Shown: piece after piece, positions 8,297 to 17,495 of the stretch | Layout: each line of letters starts with the position of its first letter | Numbering within the stretch: position 1 is the first letter of the stretch | Origin: Gemmatimonadales bacterium | Lineage (GTDB): Bacteria > Gemmatimonadota > Gemmatimonadetes > Gemmatimonadales > GWC2-71-9 | NCBI GenBank assembly: GCA_011772755.1 | Contig: WVYX01000218.1 | Span: 1-32,106, forward strand | DNA length: 32,106 nt | Direction of reading: 5' to 3' | Translations under genes and position numbers: made by a program | The notes under the pieces: generated by a model | What the model was told of the DNA's origin: nothing | What the model saw: the letters and a program-made list of their open reading frames with translations, nothing else | Databases searched by the model: none

Positions 8297-10552
8297 CATG
8301 TCGACGGGTTGGAGCCCCACTTTCGTCATCAGCTTGTCGAATCGCGGGTCTGCGCGGAGCGGGTCGTATGCGGGATCCGCCGCGAGGTAGATCAGTCCCG
8401 CCGACCGCTCCTCGTAGGCCTTTTCCAGCCACGCGATGGCCTGGTCGAGCTCGCCGAGGGCGGCGTACCCGCACGCAACGACCTCGCCCCGCACGTAGCG
8501 GTGCTCGGACTGGGCTTCCAGTTCCGCGAGCACGCGGCTGACCTCGTCTTGTTTGCCCATCGCTGCGAGCGCCCTGGCGGTGGACGCGTTGAATGACACG
8601 ACACTCGCCTCGACGGCGTGTCCGCGCCGGTAGGCCCCGAGCGCCTCATCGGTCTTTCCCTCGGCCAGGTACGCGTTCCCCATATCGAGGTACACCCGGG
8701 AGTAGTTGGGGTTGATCTCCAGCGTCCTGCGGCTTTGCTCGATGGCCTCGTCGTAGTTCCGCGCAAACAAGAGCATGCGCGCCAGCCAGCGGCTGTGCAT
8801 GTCCAACAGGGGATCGAGCTCGAGCGCCTTCCGCATCTCGGCGACCGCCTCGTCGGCCCGTCCGAGGCAGGGCAGCACGCTGCCCAGGGCGAAGTGAGCG
8901 TCTGCGTAGGACGGGTTCTGCGCGATGACGCTGCGTAGCACTCGCTCGGCGCCGGCGAAGTCCCAGTCATACCAGCCCATGATCTTGCCAAGCGACGTGT
9001 GCGCTTCCTCCAACGTGGGCTCCAGCTCCGCCGCCTTCTCCGCCGCCTCCTTGGCCTTGGGATAGGCCTCGTGGGGCGGCAGCCAGTCGTCTGCCAGGTT
9101 CATCCACGTGTCGGCGATCCCCGCGTAGGCGCGGCCGTACCGCGCGTCGTGCTCGAGAGCTTGCTTGTACAACTCGAGGCTGATCCGAAGGTCGGGCTCC
9201 GTGAACTTGTTTCTGAAAAACCGTCCCTTCAGGTAGAGCGTGTACGCTTCGAGGTTCTCGGTCGCCGGCACCACGAGGGGCACGCTCGTGTCACCCACCA
9301 GCTTGACCTTGAGCGCGTCCACGATAGCCCGGGAGATCTCCTCCTGAATGGCGAACACATCCTCGAGTTCGCGGTCGTACACTTCCGACCACAGGTGGTA
9401 GTCGTTTGCCACGTCGACTAGCTGGGTCGTGATGCGCAGCCGCTTCCCGGCCTTTCGCACGCTCCCTTCGAGGACCGAGCCCACGCCGAGCTTCTTACCG
9501 ATCTCTCGCAGGTCCAACTCCTTCCCTTTGAGGGCGAATGAGGTCGTGCGGGACGCGACTTGGAGTCCTTTCAGCTTCGAGAGCGCGTTGATGATCTCTT
9601 CCGTGATGCCGTCGCTGAAGTATTCGTTCTCAGGATCCGCGCTCATGTTGGCGAACGGCACCACAGCGACGGACTGCTCGGCGCGCCCAGTCTGGGCTGC
9701 GGCCACGGCTGCAGTAGGTATAGCTGACGACCTCAGGGCCTCGGCGAACTCATTGACCGTTGGGAATCGGTCCACTGGAGTGCGGGCGAGGGCCCGTGAT
9801 ACGGCGCTGGCCACGGCTTCGGGAACGTCCCGCACGGCGCGCAGAGGAGTAACCGGTGACATGAAGCGCTTGGCGATGATGGCCTGTGCCGTCCGACCGG
9901 TGAACGGCGGCTCGCCGGCGAGCATCTCGTACAGCACGCATGCCAGGCTGTAGAGGTCGCTGCGCCCGTCGATCTCGGCATCCCCGGACGCCTGTTCGGG
10001 GCTCATGTAGGCCGGGGTGCCCAACGCGATGCCCGTCTCCGTGAGCTTTCCACCGGCCGCCGCACTCAACGCTTTGCCGATGCCGAAGTCGGTCACCATC
10101 GCGACACCATCGTGGATCATGATGTTCTCGGGCTTGATATCCCGGTGCACCACGTTGTGGCGGTGGGCATAGTCGAGGGCGGAGGCAACTGCTCGCGTGA
10201 TCTCGATGGTGTCGTCCAGAGGGAGTTCCTTCTCGCGGTTGATGCGGTCCCGCAGCGACTCCCCCTCCACGTAGGGCATCACGTAGAACAGCAACCCACC
10301 GGCCTCCCCCGAGTCGTACAGGGGCAGGATGTGGGGGTGGGTCAGCCGCGCCGCGAGCTTGATCTCCCGCAGGAACCGATCGGCGCCGATCTCCGAGGCC
10401 AGCTCGGGGCGAAGCACTTTCACCGCCACCTTGCGGTCGTGCTTGGGATCGTGAGCCAGAAACACGATGGCCATCCCGCCTTGGCCGACTTCGCGTTCGA
10501 TGGCGTAGCGATCGCCGAGGGAAGCCTTCAGACGTGGGAGGATGTCGCGCAC
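8282..10552 (-). CDS. Ser/Thr protein kinase with TolB-like domain and TPR repeats
   Basis: Predicted 756-aa cytoplasmic protein starting at GTG 10552. The kinase domain occupies about residues 16-275: GQGGMAIVF (23-31), Lys45, Glu63, HRD 136-138, DFG 155-157, then MSPEQ. A TolB N-terminal-like domain follows at about 292-415 (VAVVPFANMS, YFSDGITEEI, VLEGSVRKAG, HLWSEVYDRE). Several TPR units fill about 430-740, ending in a conserved tail with DPRFDKL. No membrane helix links kinase and TolB-like parts. The TolB-TPR half is the same arrangement seen in bacterial adenylate cyclases and regulators of this type and probably binds partner proteins or peptides. A second protein of the same design is encoded at 15173-17431. 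It lies 58 nt downstream of a transporter gene and may be co-transcribed with it. Confidence 0.94.
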   Translation of the reverse strand: MRDILPRLKASLGDRYAIEREVGQGGMAIVFLAHDPKHDRKVAVKVLRPELASEIGADRFLREIKLAARLTHPHILPLYDSGEAGGLLFYVMPYVEGESLRDRINREKELPLDDTIEITRAVASALDYAHRHNVVHRDIKPENIMIHDGVAMVTDFGIGKALSAAAGGKLTETGIALGTPAYMSPEQASGDAEIDGRSDLYSLACVLYEMLAGEPPFTGRTAQAIIAKRFMSPVTPLRAVRDVPEAVASAVSRALARTPVDRFPTVNEFAEALRSSAIPTAAVAAAQTGRAEQSVAVVPFANMSADPENEYFSDGITEEIINALSKLKGLQVASRTTSFALKGKELDLREIGKKLGVGSVLEGSVRKAGKRLRITTQLVDVANDYHLWSEVYDRELEDVFAIQEEISRAIVDALKVKLVGDTSVPLVVPATENLEAYTLYLKGRFFRNKFTEPDLRISLELYKQALEHDARYGRAYAGIADTWMNLADDWLPPHEAYPKAKEAAEKAAELEPTLEEAHTSLGKIMGWYDWDFAGAERVLRSVIAQNPSYADAHFALGSVLPCLGRADEAVAEMRKALELDPLLDMHSRWLARMLLFARNYDEAIEQSRRTLEINPNYSRVYLDMGNAYLAEGKTDEALGAYRRGHAVEASVVSFNASTARALAAMGKQDEVSRVLAELEAQSEHRYVRGEVVACGYAALGELDQAIAWLEKAYEERSAGLIYLAADPAYDPLRADPRFDKLMTKVGLQPVDMSSKS

Positions 10553-10610
10553 GAGCCGAAAGATGGACCCGTGAGCGGCCCGCCGCCACCCGTGAGAGTG
10601 ACCGTGTGGG

Positions 10611-11954
10611 TCAGCTTCTCTGTACTACCTGGAGCGCCTCTGCAAGGAGCCACCAAACCCCCGCCGCGACGATGGCACCAGGTATCACGATGCGGAGCCA
10701 GTAGTAAAGCCACAGCGGGGCGCGCTCGCCGTGTGCGGTAGCCAACTCCCTGAGCGCTGCCGACCGGGTGAGGGCCCAGCCCACGGTGAGCACGGCGAGC
10801 AGCGAACCCAGGCTCTGCATCCCTGAGCCGAAAGTGAGGTCCCAGGGAACGAACACCTCCATGTTGACCATGGGCGGGAGAGCGAAGAGGAAAACCACAC
10901 CCGTGACGAGCCAGACCGCTCTCGTCCGGCCCAGCCGAGTGTTGTCGGTGACACCGGCTACGAGCACCTCGAGGGCCGCGACGGCTGACAGGAAGGCGGC
11001 GGCGGCCAGGCCCGCGAAGAACGAGAACCCAAAGAGCCAGCCGGCAGGGATCTCGGCAAACACCTGGGGGAGCGTCGAGAAGATGAGTCTGGGACCGCTG
11101 CTGGGCTCTAGACCGAGGGCGAACACGGCCGGGAAGATGGCAAGCCCGGCGAGCAGCCCAGCGCCGGTGTCACCGAGTGCGGTGAACGCGGCGTTCGTCC
11201 GCAGGTTCTCCCGCTCACCCAGGTAAGAGCCGTACACCACCATGAACGTGCCGCCAAGGGCGAGCGAGAACACTGCTTGACCCAACGCGGCCAGCATTAC
11301 TGCGGGAGTCAGGTTGCTGAACTCGAGCTTCAGGGCGAACCAGCGAACGCCATCCATGGCGTTTGGCAGTGTCACGGACCGGACGATCAGGACGATCAAG
11401 ACCACGAAGAGCATCGGCATGATTGCCTTGCTCGCCGCTTCGATCCCGGAGCGCAGTCCTTTGATGAGTACCGCCGCGCCGGTGATGATCACGACTGCCG
11501 TGCAGACTACCTGAAGGAGGAACGACTGGACGGCGATGCCCCGGTCAGGGGGCAGGATCGCTGCCGAATCCCACGACGCGTGCAGCGTGCCCGCCACCGA
11601 GCCCACTGCGTGGAACAAGACCCATCCGATGACGTTGCTGTAGTATGCGGTCGCCGCCGTAACCGAGAGGAAGAAGAACCAGCCGATCTGTCGGCCGAAG
11701 GGTAGCCCGACCCGTGCAAACGCTCCGACGGGTCCCCTTCGCGTGTGGCGCCCGAGGGTCCATTCGGCGATGAGGGCAGGGATTCCGATGACCGCGACTA
11801 CGAGGACGTAGAAGAAGACGAACGCCGCCCCGCCGAACTTCCCCGCCATGTACGGAAAGCGCCACACGTTTCCCAATCCGACGGCCACACCGATCATGGA
11901 CATGAGGAGGCCGAGTCGCGAGCCGAAGATCGCTCGGGCTGGTGTGCTACTCAC
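10611..11954 (-). CDS. Sodium-dependent transporter, SNF/NSS family
   Basis: Predicted 447-aa inner-membrane protein with about 11-12 hydrophobic helices, the usual size for bacterial neurotransmitter:sodium symporters (LeuT/MhsT fold). The hallmark first helix is at about residues 20-37 (GVAVGLGNVWRFPYM), the unwound helix that contributes to the Na+ and substrate sites. Gly-rich pairs in later helices also fit the family. It should import an amino acid or related amine coupled to Na+; the substrate is not predictable. The start is GTG 11954, with GGA about 7 nt upstream. It is in the same orientation as the 65-aa gene 209 nt upstream and the kinase 58 nt downstream. Confidence 0.95.
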   Translation of the reverse strand: MSSTPARAIFGSRLGLLMSMIGVAVGLGNVWRFPYMAGKFGGAAFVFFYVLVVAVIGIPALIAEWTLGRHTRRGPVGAFARVGLPFGRQIGWFFFLSVTAATAYYSNVIGWVLFHAVGSVAGTLHASWDSAAILPPDRGIAVQSFLLQVVCTAVVIITGAAVLIKGLRSGIEAASKAIMPMLFVVLIVLIVRSVTLPNAMDGVRWFALKLEFSNLTPAVMLAALGQAVFSLALGGTFMVVYGSYLGERENLRTNAAFTALGDTGAGLLAGLAIFPAVFALGLEPSSGPRLIFSTLPQVFAEIPAGWLFGFSFFAGLAAAAFLSAVAALEVLVAGVTDNTRLGRTRAVWLVTGVVFLFALPPMVNMEVFVPWDLTFGSGMQSLGSLLAVLTVGWALTRSAALRELATAHGERAPLWLYYWLRIVIPGAIVAAGVWWLLAEALQVVQRS

Positions 11955-12163
11955 CGGCAGTTCCAGGTGAATCAGTCAGGGCTTGCTCGCGGCGGGGCGT
12001 CGCGCTGCGAGAGTCACGGCGGTTCCCGCGTCGAGGTTGCTCGGGAAGTTACGGTAGAGCCCAGCACGGGCAGCCGCGCTAGGCGCTCAATGAGACAGGC
12101 AGACAAGGAAGGGGTCAGCGCGGAGTGCGCCTCCGCTGCGAACATCCTCGTGAGGGGTTAACG

Positions 12164-12361
12164 CTAGCCTTCTTTTTGGATACGTTCGGCGGTGACGAGC
12201 TGGACCACGAAGTCCACCACCTTCTGGCGTGCGCTGTCGACCTCCTGCTGTCGGCTCACCTTGCTCTCCAACGGCTTCCACTTTTCGCGCGCTACCACAG
12301 CCTCCTCGAACTCGCGCAGCACTTCGTGGAGACGCTGTAGGTATTCACGGCCCTTCCCCAT
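12164..12361 (-). CDS. Small charged helical protein, 65 aa, unknown function
   Basis: A 65-aa protein beginning MGKGREYLQRL at ATG 12361. A near-perfect AGGAGG lies 4 nt upstream, one of the best ribosome sites in the window. The sequence is rich in Glu, Lys, Arg and Gln and looks like one long amphipathic helix or coiled coil, with no signal peptide, no cysteines and no membrane segment. I do not recognise a family. An ATG 15 nt further upstream lacks such a site. The gene heads the leftward transporter-kinase run but is separated from the transporter by 209 nt, so it may be its own unit. The ribosome site, the composition and a position between clear genes support it being real. Confidence 0.65.
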   Translation of the reverse strand: MGKGREYLQRLHEVLREFEEAVVAREKWKPLESKVSRQQEVDSARQKVVDFVVQLVTAERIQKEG

Positions 12362-12365
12362 GTGA

Positions 12366-12371
12366 CCTCCT
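12366..12371 (-). promoter_or_regulatory. Strong Shine-Dalgarno site deciding the small-protein start
   Basis: AGGAGG on the minus strand with a 4-nt spacer to ATG 12361. It selects this start over the upstream in-frame ATG at 12376. Confidence 0.7.
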
Positions 12372-12556
12372 CTCATGACCTGTGTTGTGCGTGGTTATAC
12401 GTCTCAAATACAGCATCGGAAGCCAATCGGCAAGCGGGCTGAGTGGGTGAAGCAGAACAACCTGGCTCTCGTGGGGCCGAGACGGTAAACTCAAACACTG
12501 CAGCGGTTGGTCAAGTTCCTTCCTTGATTGTGGAAACCTGGATGGAGATGGTCATC

Positions 12557-15064
12557 ATGCTTCGCTCCAAACGTCAGTGTCGATCCCCCGTTTACGCTCT
12601 GTCTGTCGTCGCCTTCGGGTTGCTCCTGGCGATTCAAGCCACACCGCTGGCGGCGCAGCAGACGGGCTCGGACGTCGCGTACCGCACGCCGGATCAGGTG
12701 CTGGTGGACATCGTTGACGCGCCGCCGACGCCGGCCGTGCGCGTAGGTCCGGACTTCGAGTGGATGGTGCTCGTGCAGCCCCCGAGCCTGCCCTCATTAG
12801 CGGAGCTGGCCGAACGGGAGCTTCGAATCGCCGGCATGCGTATCAACCCGCAGATCAACGGTCGCAGCCGGACTAGTCCGTATGTTGGACTCAGCTTTAT
12901 GCGAATGTCAGACGGCGCCGAGCGGGCGGTTACAGGGCTTCCCGAGAATCCCCGACTGGAGAACGTGCAGTGGGCGCCCAACGGCCAGCGGATTGCCTTC
13001 ACCCATACCACGGGTGACGGCATCGAGCTGTGGATGGCGGACGTGGCCAGCGGCAAGGCCAGGCGTCTCACCGATCCGGTGCTCAACCTCACCGCCGCGG
13101 GCGCGCCCAGGTGGCTGTCGGACAGCAAGACCATCATCTGCACCTTGGTGCCGAGTGGCCGGGGCCCCGAGCCTGAAGCGCCGCGCGTCCCCGCGGGACC
13201 AGTCATCCAAGAGAACGTGGGGAAGACCGCTCCGGCGCGCACCTATCAGGATCTCCTGAAGAACGCGTATGACGAGGCGCTGTTCGAGCATTACACCACG
13301 GCACAGCTCGCCAAGGTGACGGTGGACGGCAAGATCAGTCCCCTGGGCGCGCCAGGCATCGTCTGGGGCTTCAGTTCCTCGCCCAACGGGGAGTTCCTGC
13401 TGGTGAACACGCTGCACCGGCCGTACTCCTATCTGGTTCCCGCATACCGCTTCCCCAGGCGTGTCGAGGTACTGGATCTGGATGGCAACCCGGTGCACCT
13501 CGTGGCGGATCTCCCCCTCCAGGAGGAAGTGCCCACCGCCTTCGGCAGCGTGCCCACGGGCCGTCGCAGCATTGGGTGGCGCGGTGATGCTCCGGCCACA
13601 CTGGTCTGGACCGAGGCGCAGGACGGCGGAGACGCCAGGCGCGAAGCCGATGTGCGGGATCAGGTCTACACGCTCGCCGCACCCTTTGAGGGCGACCCGG
13701 TGCCCCTGATCACCCTGGGTCTCCGGTACAGTTACATCCAATGGGGCACAGACGACCTGGCGTTCGTCTATGAGTACTGGTGGAAGACTCGGAAGACGCG
13801 TACCTGGGTCGTACGCCCAGGGTCTCCCGGTGTCGAGCCGGAGCTACTGTGGGACCGCTCGTCTGAGGATCGCTATGGTGATCCGGGAAGCCCGGACACC
13901 AAACCCAATGCCATGGGGCGCTGGGTGACTATCGTCTCTGACGATGGCAACTCGGTGTTCCTCCTCGGATCGGGCGCCTCGCCCGAAGGGAACCGGCCCT
14001 TCGTCGATCGCCTGGACCTGAGAACCAAGCAGACCGAGCGGCTGTGGCGCTCCGAAGCGCCGTACTACGAGTACGCGACTCAGGTGCTGGACAACCGCGG
14101 ACGGTATGTGCTGACCCGCCGGGAATCGCTGGAAGACCCGCCGAACTACTTCATTCGGGATCTAGAGAAGGGCACGCTGCGCCAGGTGACGCGGTTTCCC
14201 AACCCCACGCCGCAACTGGCGGGGATGACGAAGGAGCTGATCCGGTACAAGCGGGATGACGGCGTGGACCTCACAGCCACGCTCTACCTGCCTCCGGGCT
14301 ACGCTCCCAACCAGGGCCCGCTTCCCATGCTCATGTGGGCCTATCCCCGTGAGTTCAAGAGTGCCGCCGCCGCGGGGCAGGTCTCGGGATCGCCATACCG
14401 GTTCACCCGCTTGAGCGGGTGGTCCACGCCGATCTGGCTCACCCAGGGCTACGCGGTGCTGGATGGTCCCACGATGCCCATTATCGGCGAAGGGGACGAG
14501 GAGCCGAACGACACCTATGTCGAACAGTTGGTGAGTAGCGCCAAGGCCGCGATTGACGAGGTGGTCCGCCGAGGTGTGGCCGAGCGGGGCCGTATCGGCA
14601 TCGGTGGCCACTCATATGGCGCATTCATGACCGGGAACCTGCTGGCTCACTCAGACCTGTTCGCGGCCGGCATCGCCCGGAGCGGCGCCTACAACCGCAC
14701 GCTCACGCCGTTCGGCTTCCAGGCCGAGGAGCGCACGTTGTGGGAGGCGCCGGAGATCTACTTCGCCATGTCGCCCTTCATGCACGCCGAGAAGGTGAAC
14801 GAGCCGATCCTGCTGATCCACGGCGAGGCGGACAACAACTCCGGCACCTTCCCGCTGCAGAGCAGACGCTATTATCACGCCCTGAAGGGCTTGGGAAAGA
14901 CCGCACGACTCGTCATGCTTCCCTACGAGAGCCACGGCTACCGGGCGCGGGAGTCGATTCTGCACATGCTGTGGGAGATGCAGGAGTGGCTCGACAAGTA
15001 TGTGAAGCAGGCAGAGCCGGAGAAGCAGCGGGTGAGTCCGGGAGGGTCGGAGGCTCGGCGCTAG
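12557..15064 (+). CDS. Exported S9 family (glutamyl-endopeptidase-like, S9D) peptidase
   Basis: Predicted 835-aa exported serine peptidase. The ATG at 12557 is chosen because GGAG lies 9 nt upstream and it opens directly into a signal peptide ending LAA|Q; in-frame ATGs at 12542 and 12548 are alternatives. The N-terminal two thirds are a WD/beta-propeller-like gate (segments such as WAPNGQRIAFTH and SSPNGEFLLV). The C-terminal alpha/beta-hydrolase has Ser686 in GGHSYGAF, Asp759 in HGEADNNSG and His793 in ESHGYRARES. These surroundings closely match chloroplast glutamyl endopeptidase-type S9 enzymes rather than dipeptidyl peptidase IV. It should degrade peptides or damaged proteins in the periplasm. 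The gene ends against a G-rich inverted repeat shared with the convergent kinase gene. Confidence 0.93.
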   Translation: MLRSKRQCRSPVYALSVVAFGLLLAIQATPLAAQQTGSDVAYRTPDQVLVDIVDAPPTPAVRVGPDFEWMVLVQPPSLPSLAELAERELRIAGMRINPQINGRSRTSPYVGLSFMRMSDGAERAVTGLPENPRLENVQWAPNGQRIAFTHTTGDGIELWMADVASGKARRLTDPVLNLTAAGAPRWLSDSKTIICTLVPSGRGPEPEAPRVPAGPVIQENVGKTAPARTYQDLLKNAYDEALFEHYTTAQLAKVTVDGKISPLGAPGIVWGFSSSPNGEFLLVNTLHRPYSYLVPAYRFPRRVEVLDLDGNPVHLVADLPLQEEVPTAFGSVPTGRRSIGWRGDAPATLVWTEAQDGGDARREADVRDQVYTLAAPFEGDPVPLITLGLRYSYIQWGTDDLAFVYEYWWKTRKTRTWVVRPGSPGVEPELLWDRSSEDRYGDPGSPDTKPNAMGRWVTIVSDDGNSVFLLGSGASPEGNRPFVDRLDLRTKQTERLWRSEAPYYEYATQVLDNRGRYVLTRRESLEDPPNYFIRDLEKGTLRQVTRFPNPTPQLAGMTKELIRYKRDDGVDLTATLYLPPGYAPNQGPLPMLMWAYPREFKSAAAAGQVSGSPYRFTRLSGWSTPIWLTQGYAVLDGPTMPIIGEGDEEPNDTYVEQLVSSAKAAIDEVVRRGVAERGRIGIGGHSYGAFMTGNLLAHSDLFAAGIARSGAYNRTLTPFGFQAEERTLWEAPEIYFAMSPFMHAEKVNEPILLIHGEADNNSGTFPLQSRRYYHALKGLGKTARLVMLPYESHGYRARESILHMLWEMQEWLDKYVKQAEPEKQRVSPGGSEARR

Positions 15065-15078
15065 TCCAGGAGGAGTGG

Positions 15079-15162
15079 ACAAGGGGCAGTTGGGGCAGGG
15101 GGGCAGAGTGGCACGCCACTTTAGGTGGCTCATGCCCCTTGTGTCCCTCCTGCCCCTTCTGC
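15079..15162. terminator. G-rich inverted repeat between convergent genes
   Basis: A G-rich left arm (15079-15106, built on repeated GGGGCA units) is imperfectly complementary to a C-rich right arm (about 15131-15162) that carries the same unit in reverse. Between them sits a perfect 6-bp stem (AGTGGC/GCCACT, 15107-15120). It fills the gap between the S9 gene stop (15064) and the kinase stop (15173), so it probably ends transcription from both sides. There is no T-tract on either strand. Confidence 0.55.
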
Positions 15163-15172
15163 CGCCTATGAG

Positions 15173-17431
15173 CTACGCCAGCTTCATCCGCCGTAGCAGC
15201 TCAGCGAACCGAGGCTCGGATCGTATCGGATCCAGCAGAGGCTCCACGTTCAGGTAGGCGAGCCAGCCCCTGCGCTCTTCGTGCGCTCTCTCGAGCGATT
15301 CCAACGCGCGGTCTGTCTCACCCAGCCCCACGTGGATGATTGTGAACGCCACGGGAGAGACGTAGCGCTCGTTCTGGTGAGCGTGTAGCTCGTCGAGGAG
15401 GCCCTGCGCGTTCTTCCGGTCGCCACGCAGTGCGTGGAGGTATGCGAGTGCGGCTGTGGCGTAGGTGGCATCCCCGGACGCGGAGATCGCCTCTCTTAGA
15501 GAGGCTTCGGCCTCGTCGTGCTTCCCCTGTTGCATGAGAATCAGGCCCAGAACTCGGTGATTCTCCGAAGCGGTGGGGTCCATCGCCGTCGCCCGCCGGA
15601 GATGCTCGGCCGCCTTGTCGTGCTGCCGCGCGTAGTGATACAGCCAGCCCATGCTGCGGCGGACCGAGACGGAGGCTGGGTCGAGTTCCAGCGCCATGCG
15701 ACCTTCCGCCAGTGCCTGCTCCACACGTCCCATGGCCATCAGGAGCCAGGCATACCACTGTCGAGCGGTCGCGTATCGCGGATTGAGCTTGATGGCTCGT
15801 CTGAATCCTCGCTCGGCAGCGCTCCAATCCCAGTCATAGATGAACGTCACCCAGGCCAGGGACGTATGCGCCTCGGCTAGCGTGTCGTCCAACTCCAGCG
15901 CTCTGCGGGCCTCGACCTTGGCACGACGCATACCTTGCGCGACCGGGGCGCCCCGGTAGTCGACCTGTAGGGCGTGCGAGTCAGCCAGACCGGTGTACGC
16001 CAGCGCGTAGGCGGCATCCTCCGCTATCGCCTGCTCGAAGTACTTGACGCCCTCGGCAATGCTCGCTTGCGATCGCTGGTTCCAGTGGTAGCGACCGCGT
16101 AAGTAGAGGTTGTAGGCCCTCACGTTCTCGGTATACCGGTGCGGTGTGAGATCTCCCAGTCCCCCGAGGACGCCGGTCTGCAAGGTGGTCACGATCGTGC
16201 TGGCGATCTCGTCCTGAATGGCGAACACGTCCTCCAGCTCCCGATCGTACCGCTCCGACCAGAGGAGCCGACCATCGGTGACGTCGCTGAGCTGCGCCGT
16301 GATGCGCAACTTCTGGCCGACCTTCCGCACGCTACCCTCGAGGACTGCCGATGCGCTGAGCCGTGTACCGATGGAGCGGATGTCCAGCTGGGTTCCCTTG
16401 AGGGCAAAGACAGAGGTCCGTGAGGCTACGCGCAGTCCTTCCACCTTCGTCAGGGCGTTGATCAGCTCGTCGGTCATGCCGTCGCTGAAATACTCGTTGT
16501 CCGGGTCGGGGCTCGAGTTCACGAACGGGAGCACTGCAATGGTCCGGCGAGCCTCAGGAACAGGCACGACGTACGCAGCGCTGGTGGCCGGCGCAACCAG
16601 CGCCTGGGCGAACTCGTTGGCGTCGGCAAACCGATCCTCCGGAGCCTTGGCCAGTGCCCTCGTGATAGCCCCTTCGACCGGCGGCGGCACGTTTGCCCGC
16701 ATCTTCCCCAGGGCAGGGATCGGCGCGGTCATGTGCTGTGCCATGATTGCCTGGACATTTGCGCCCGCAAAAGGGGGCTGACCAGCTAGCATCTCGTACA
16801 ACACGCACGCCAGGCTGTAGAGATCACTCCGCCCGTCCAGTTCTTGGTCTCCACTGGCTTGTTCGGGACTCATGTATGTGGGGGTTCCCACCGCGATCCC
16901 CCCTTCCGTCAAGAGGCCCGACTCGTCGTCGCGGCAAGCGGAGATCGCCCTGGCCACACCGAAGTCGGTGACGACGGGTTGCCCCGCGCTGAACAGAATG
17001 TTCGCCGGCTTGATGTCACGGTGGAGCACGTCCCGCTGGTGCGCGTAGTCCAGCGCCGCTGCAATCGACCGGGCGATGCCGACGGCCTCATCGATCGGGA
17101 ACTGCTTCTCCTGATCCAGCCGGCGGCGCAGTGACTCCCCCGGCACAAGGGGCATGACGTAGTACAGCAAGCCGTCTGACTCGCCCGAGTCGTACAGCGG
17201 GAGAATGTTGGGGTGCGTCAGGCCGGCTACGATGCGGATCTCCCGGAGAAACCGCTCGGGATGGTAGCCGACTCCCCCCAACTCGGGACGGAGAACCTTG
17301 AGGGCTACTGATCGACCGTGTTTTTGGTCCTGGGCGAGATAGACGGTCGCCATGCCGCCGCGGCCGATTTGGCGCTCGACCACGTACCGACCGGTCAGGG
17401 CAACATTGAGACGCTCGATGAGGTTGGACAT
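15173..17431 (-). CDS. Ser/Thr protein kinase with TolB-like domain and TPR repeats (second copy)
   Basis: Predicted 752-aa protein starting at ATG 17431, with GAAGGT 6 nt upstream. The kinase domain covers about residues 16-275: GRGGMATVY (23-31), Lys45, HRD 137-139, DFG 156-158 and MSPEQ. The TolB-like domain covers about 295-415 (IAVLPFVNSS, YFSDGMTDEL, VLEGSVRKVG, LLWSERYDRE). TPR repeats follow to about 720, and the protein ends with a tail containing SEPRFAELL. It is collinear with the protein at 8282-10552 but clearly diverged, most of all in the TPR region, so this is an old paralog rather than a recent duplication. No membrane span is visible, so it is probably cytoplasmic. It converges on the S9 peptidase gene. 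Confidence 0.94.
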   Translation of the reverse strand: MSNLIERLNVALTGRYVVERQIGRGGMATVYLAQDQKHGRSVALKVLRPELGGVGYHPERFLREIRIVAGLTHPNILPLYDSGESDGLLYYVMPLVPGESLRRRLDQEKQFPIDEAVGIARSIAAALDYAHQRDVLHRDIKPANILFSAGQPVVTDFGVARAISACRDDESGLLTEGGIAVGTPTYMSPEQASGDQELDGRSDLYSLACVLYEMLAGQPPFAGANVQAIMAQHMTAPIPALGKMRANVPPPVEGAITRALAKAPEDRFADANEFAQALVAPATSAAYVVPVPEARRTIAVLPFVNSSPDPDNEYFSDGMTDELINALTKVEGLRVASRTSVFALKGTQLDIRSIGTRLSASAVLEGSVRKVGQKLRITAQLSDVTDGRLLWSERYDRELEDVFAIQDEIASTIVTTLQTGVLGGLGDLTPHRYTENVRAYNLYLRGRYHWNQRSQASIAEGVKYFEQAIAEDAAYALAYTGLADSHALQVDYRGAPVAQGMRRAKVEARRALELDDTLAEAHTSLAWVTFIYDWDWSAAERGFRRAIKLNPRYATARQWYAWLLMAMGRVEQALAEGRMALELDPASVSVRRSMGWLYHYARQHDKAAEHLRRATAMDPTASENHRVLGLILMQQGKHDEAEASLREAISASGDATYATAALAYLHALRGDRKNAQGLLDELHAHQNERYVSPVAFTIIHVGLGETDRALESLERAHEERRGWLAYLNVEPLLDPIRSEPRFAELLRRMKLA

Positions 17432-17495
17432 GAGCGACCTTCAAGTTAAGCGCGAGCGCCTCGCTTCGGTGGTGGCGCGAGGTGTGTAGGCCGGA

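Noticed and set aside
7105-9953. Several 80-280-codon frames overlapping the kinase and acyltransferase genes
   Set aside because: All lie in other frames or on the opposite strand of genes with clear motifs, and are Arg/Pro/Ser-rich, as expected for off-frame reading of GC-rich DNA.
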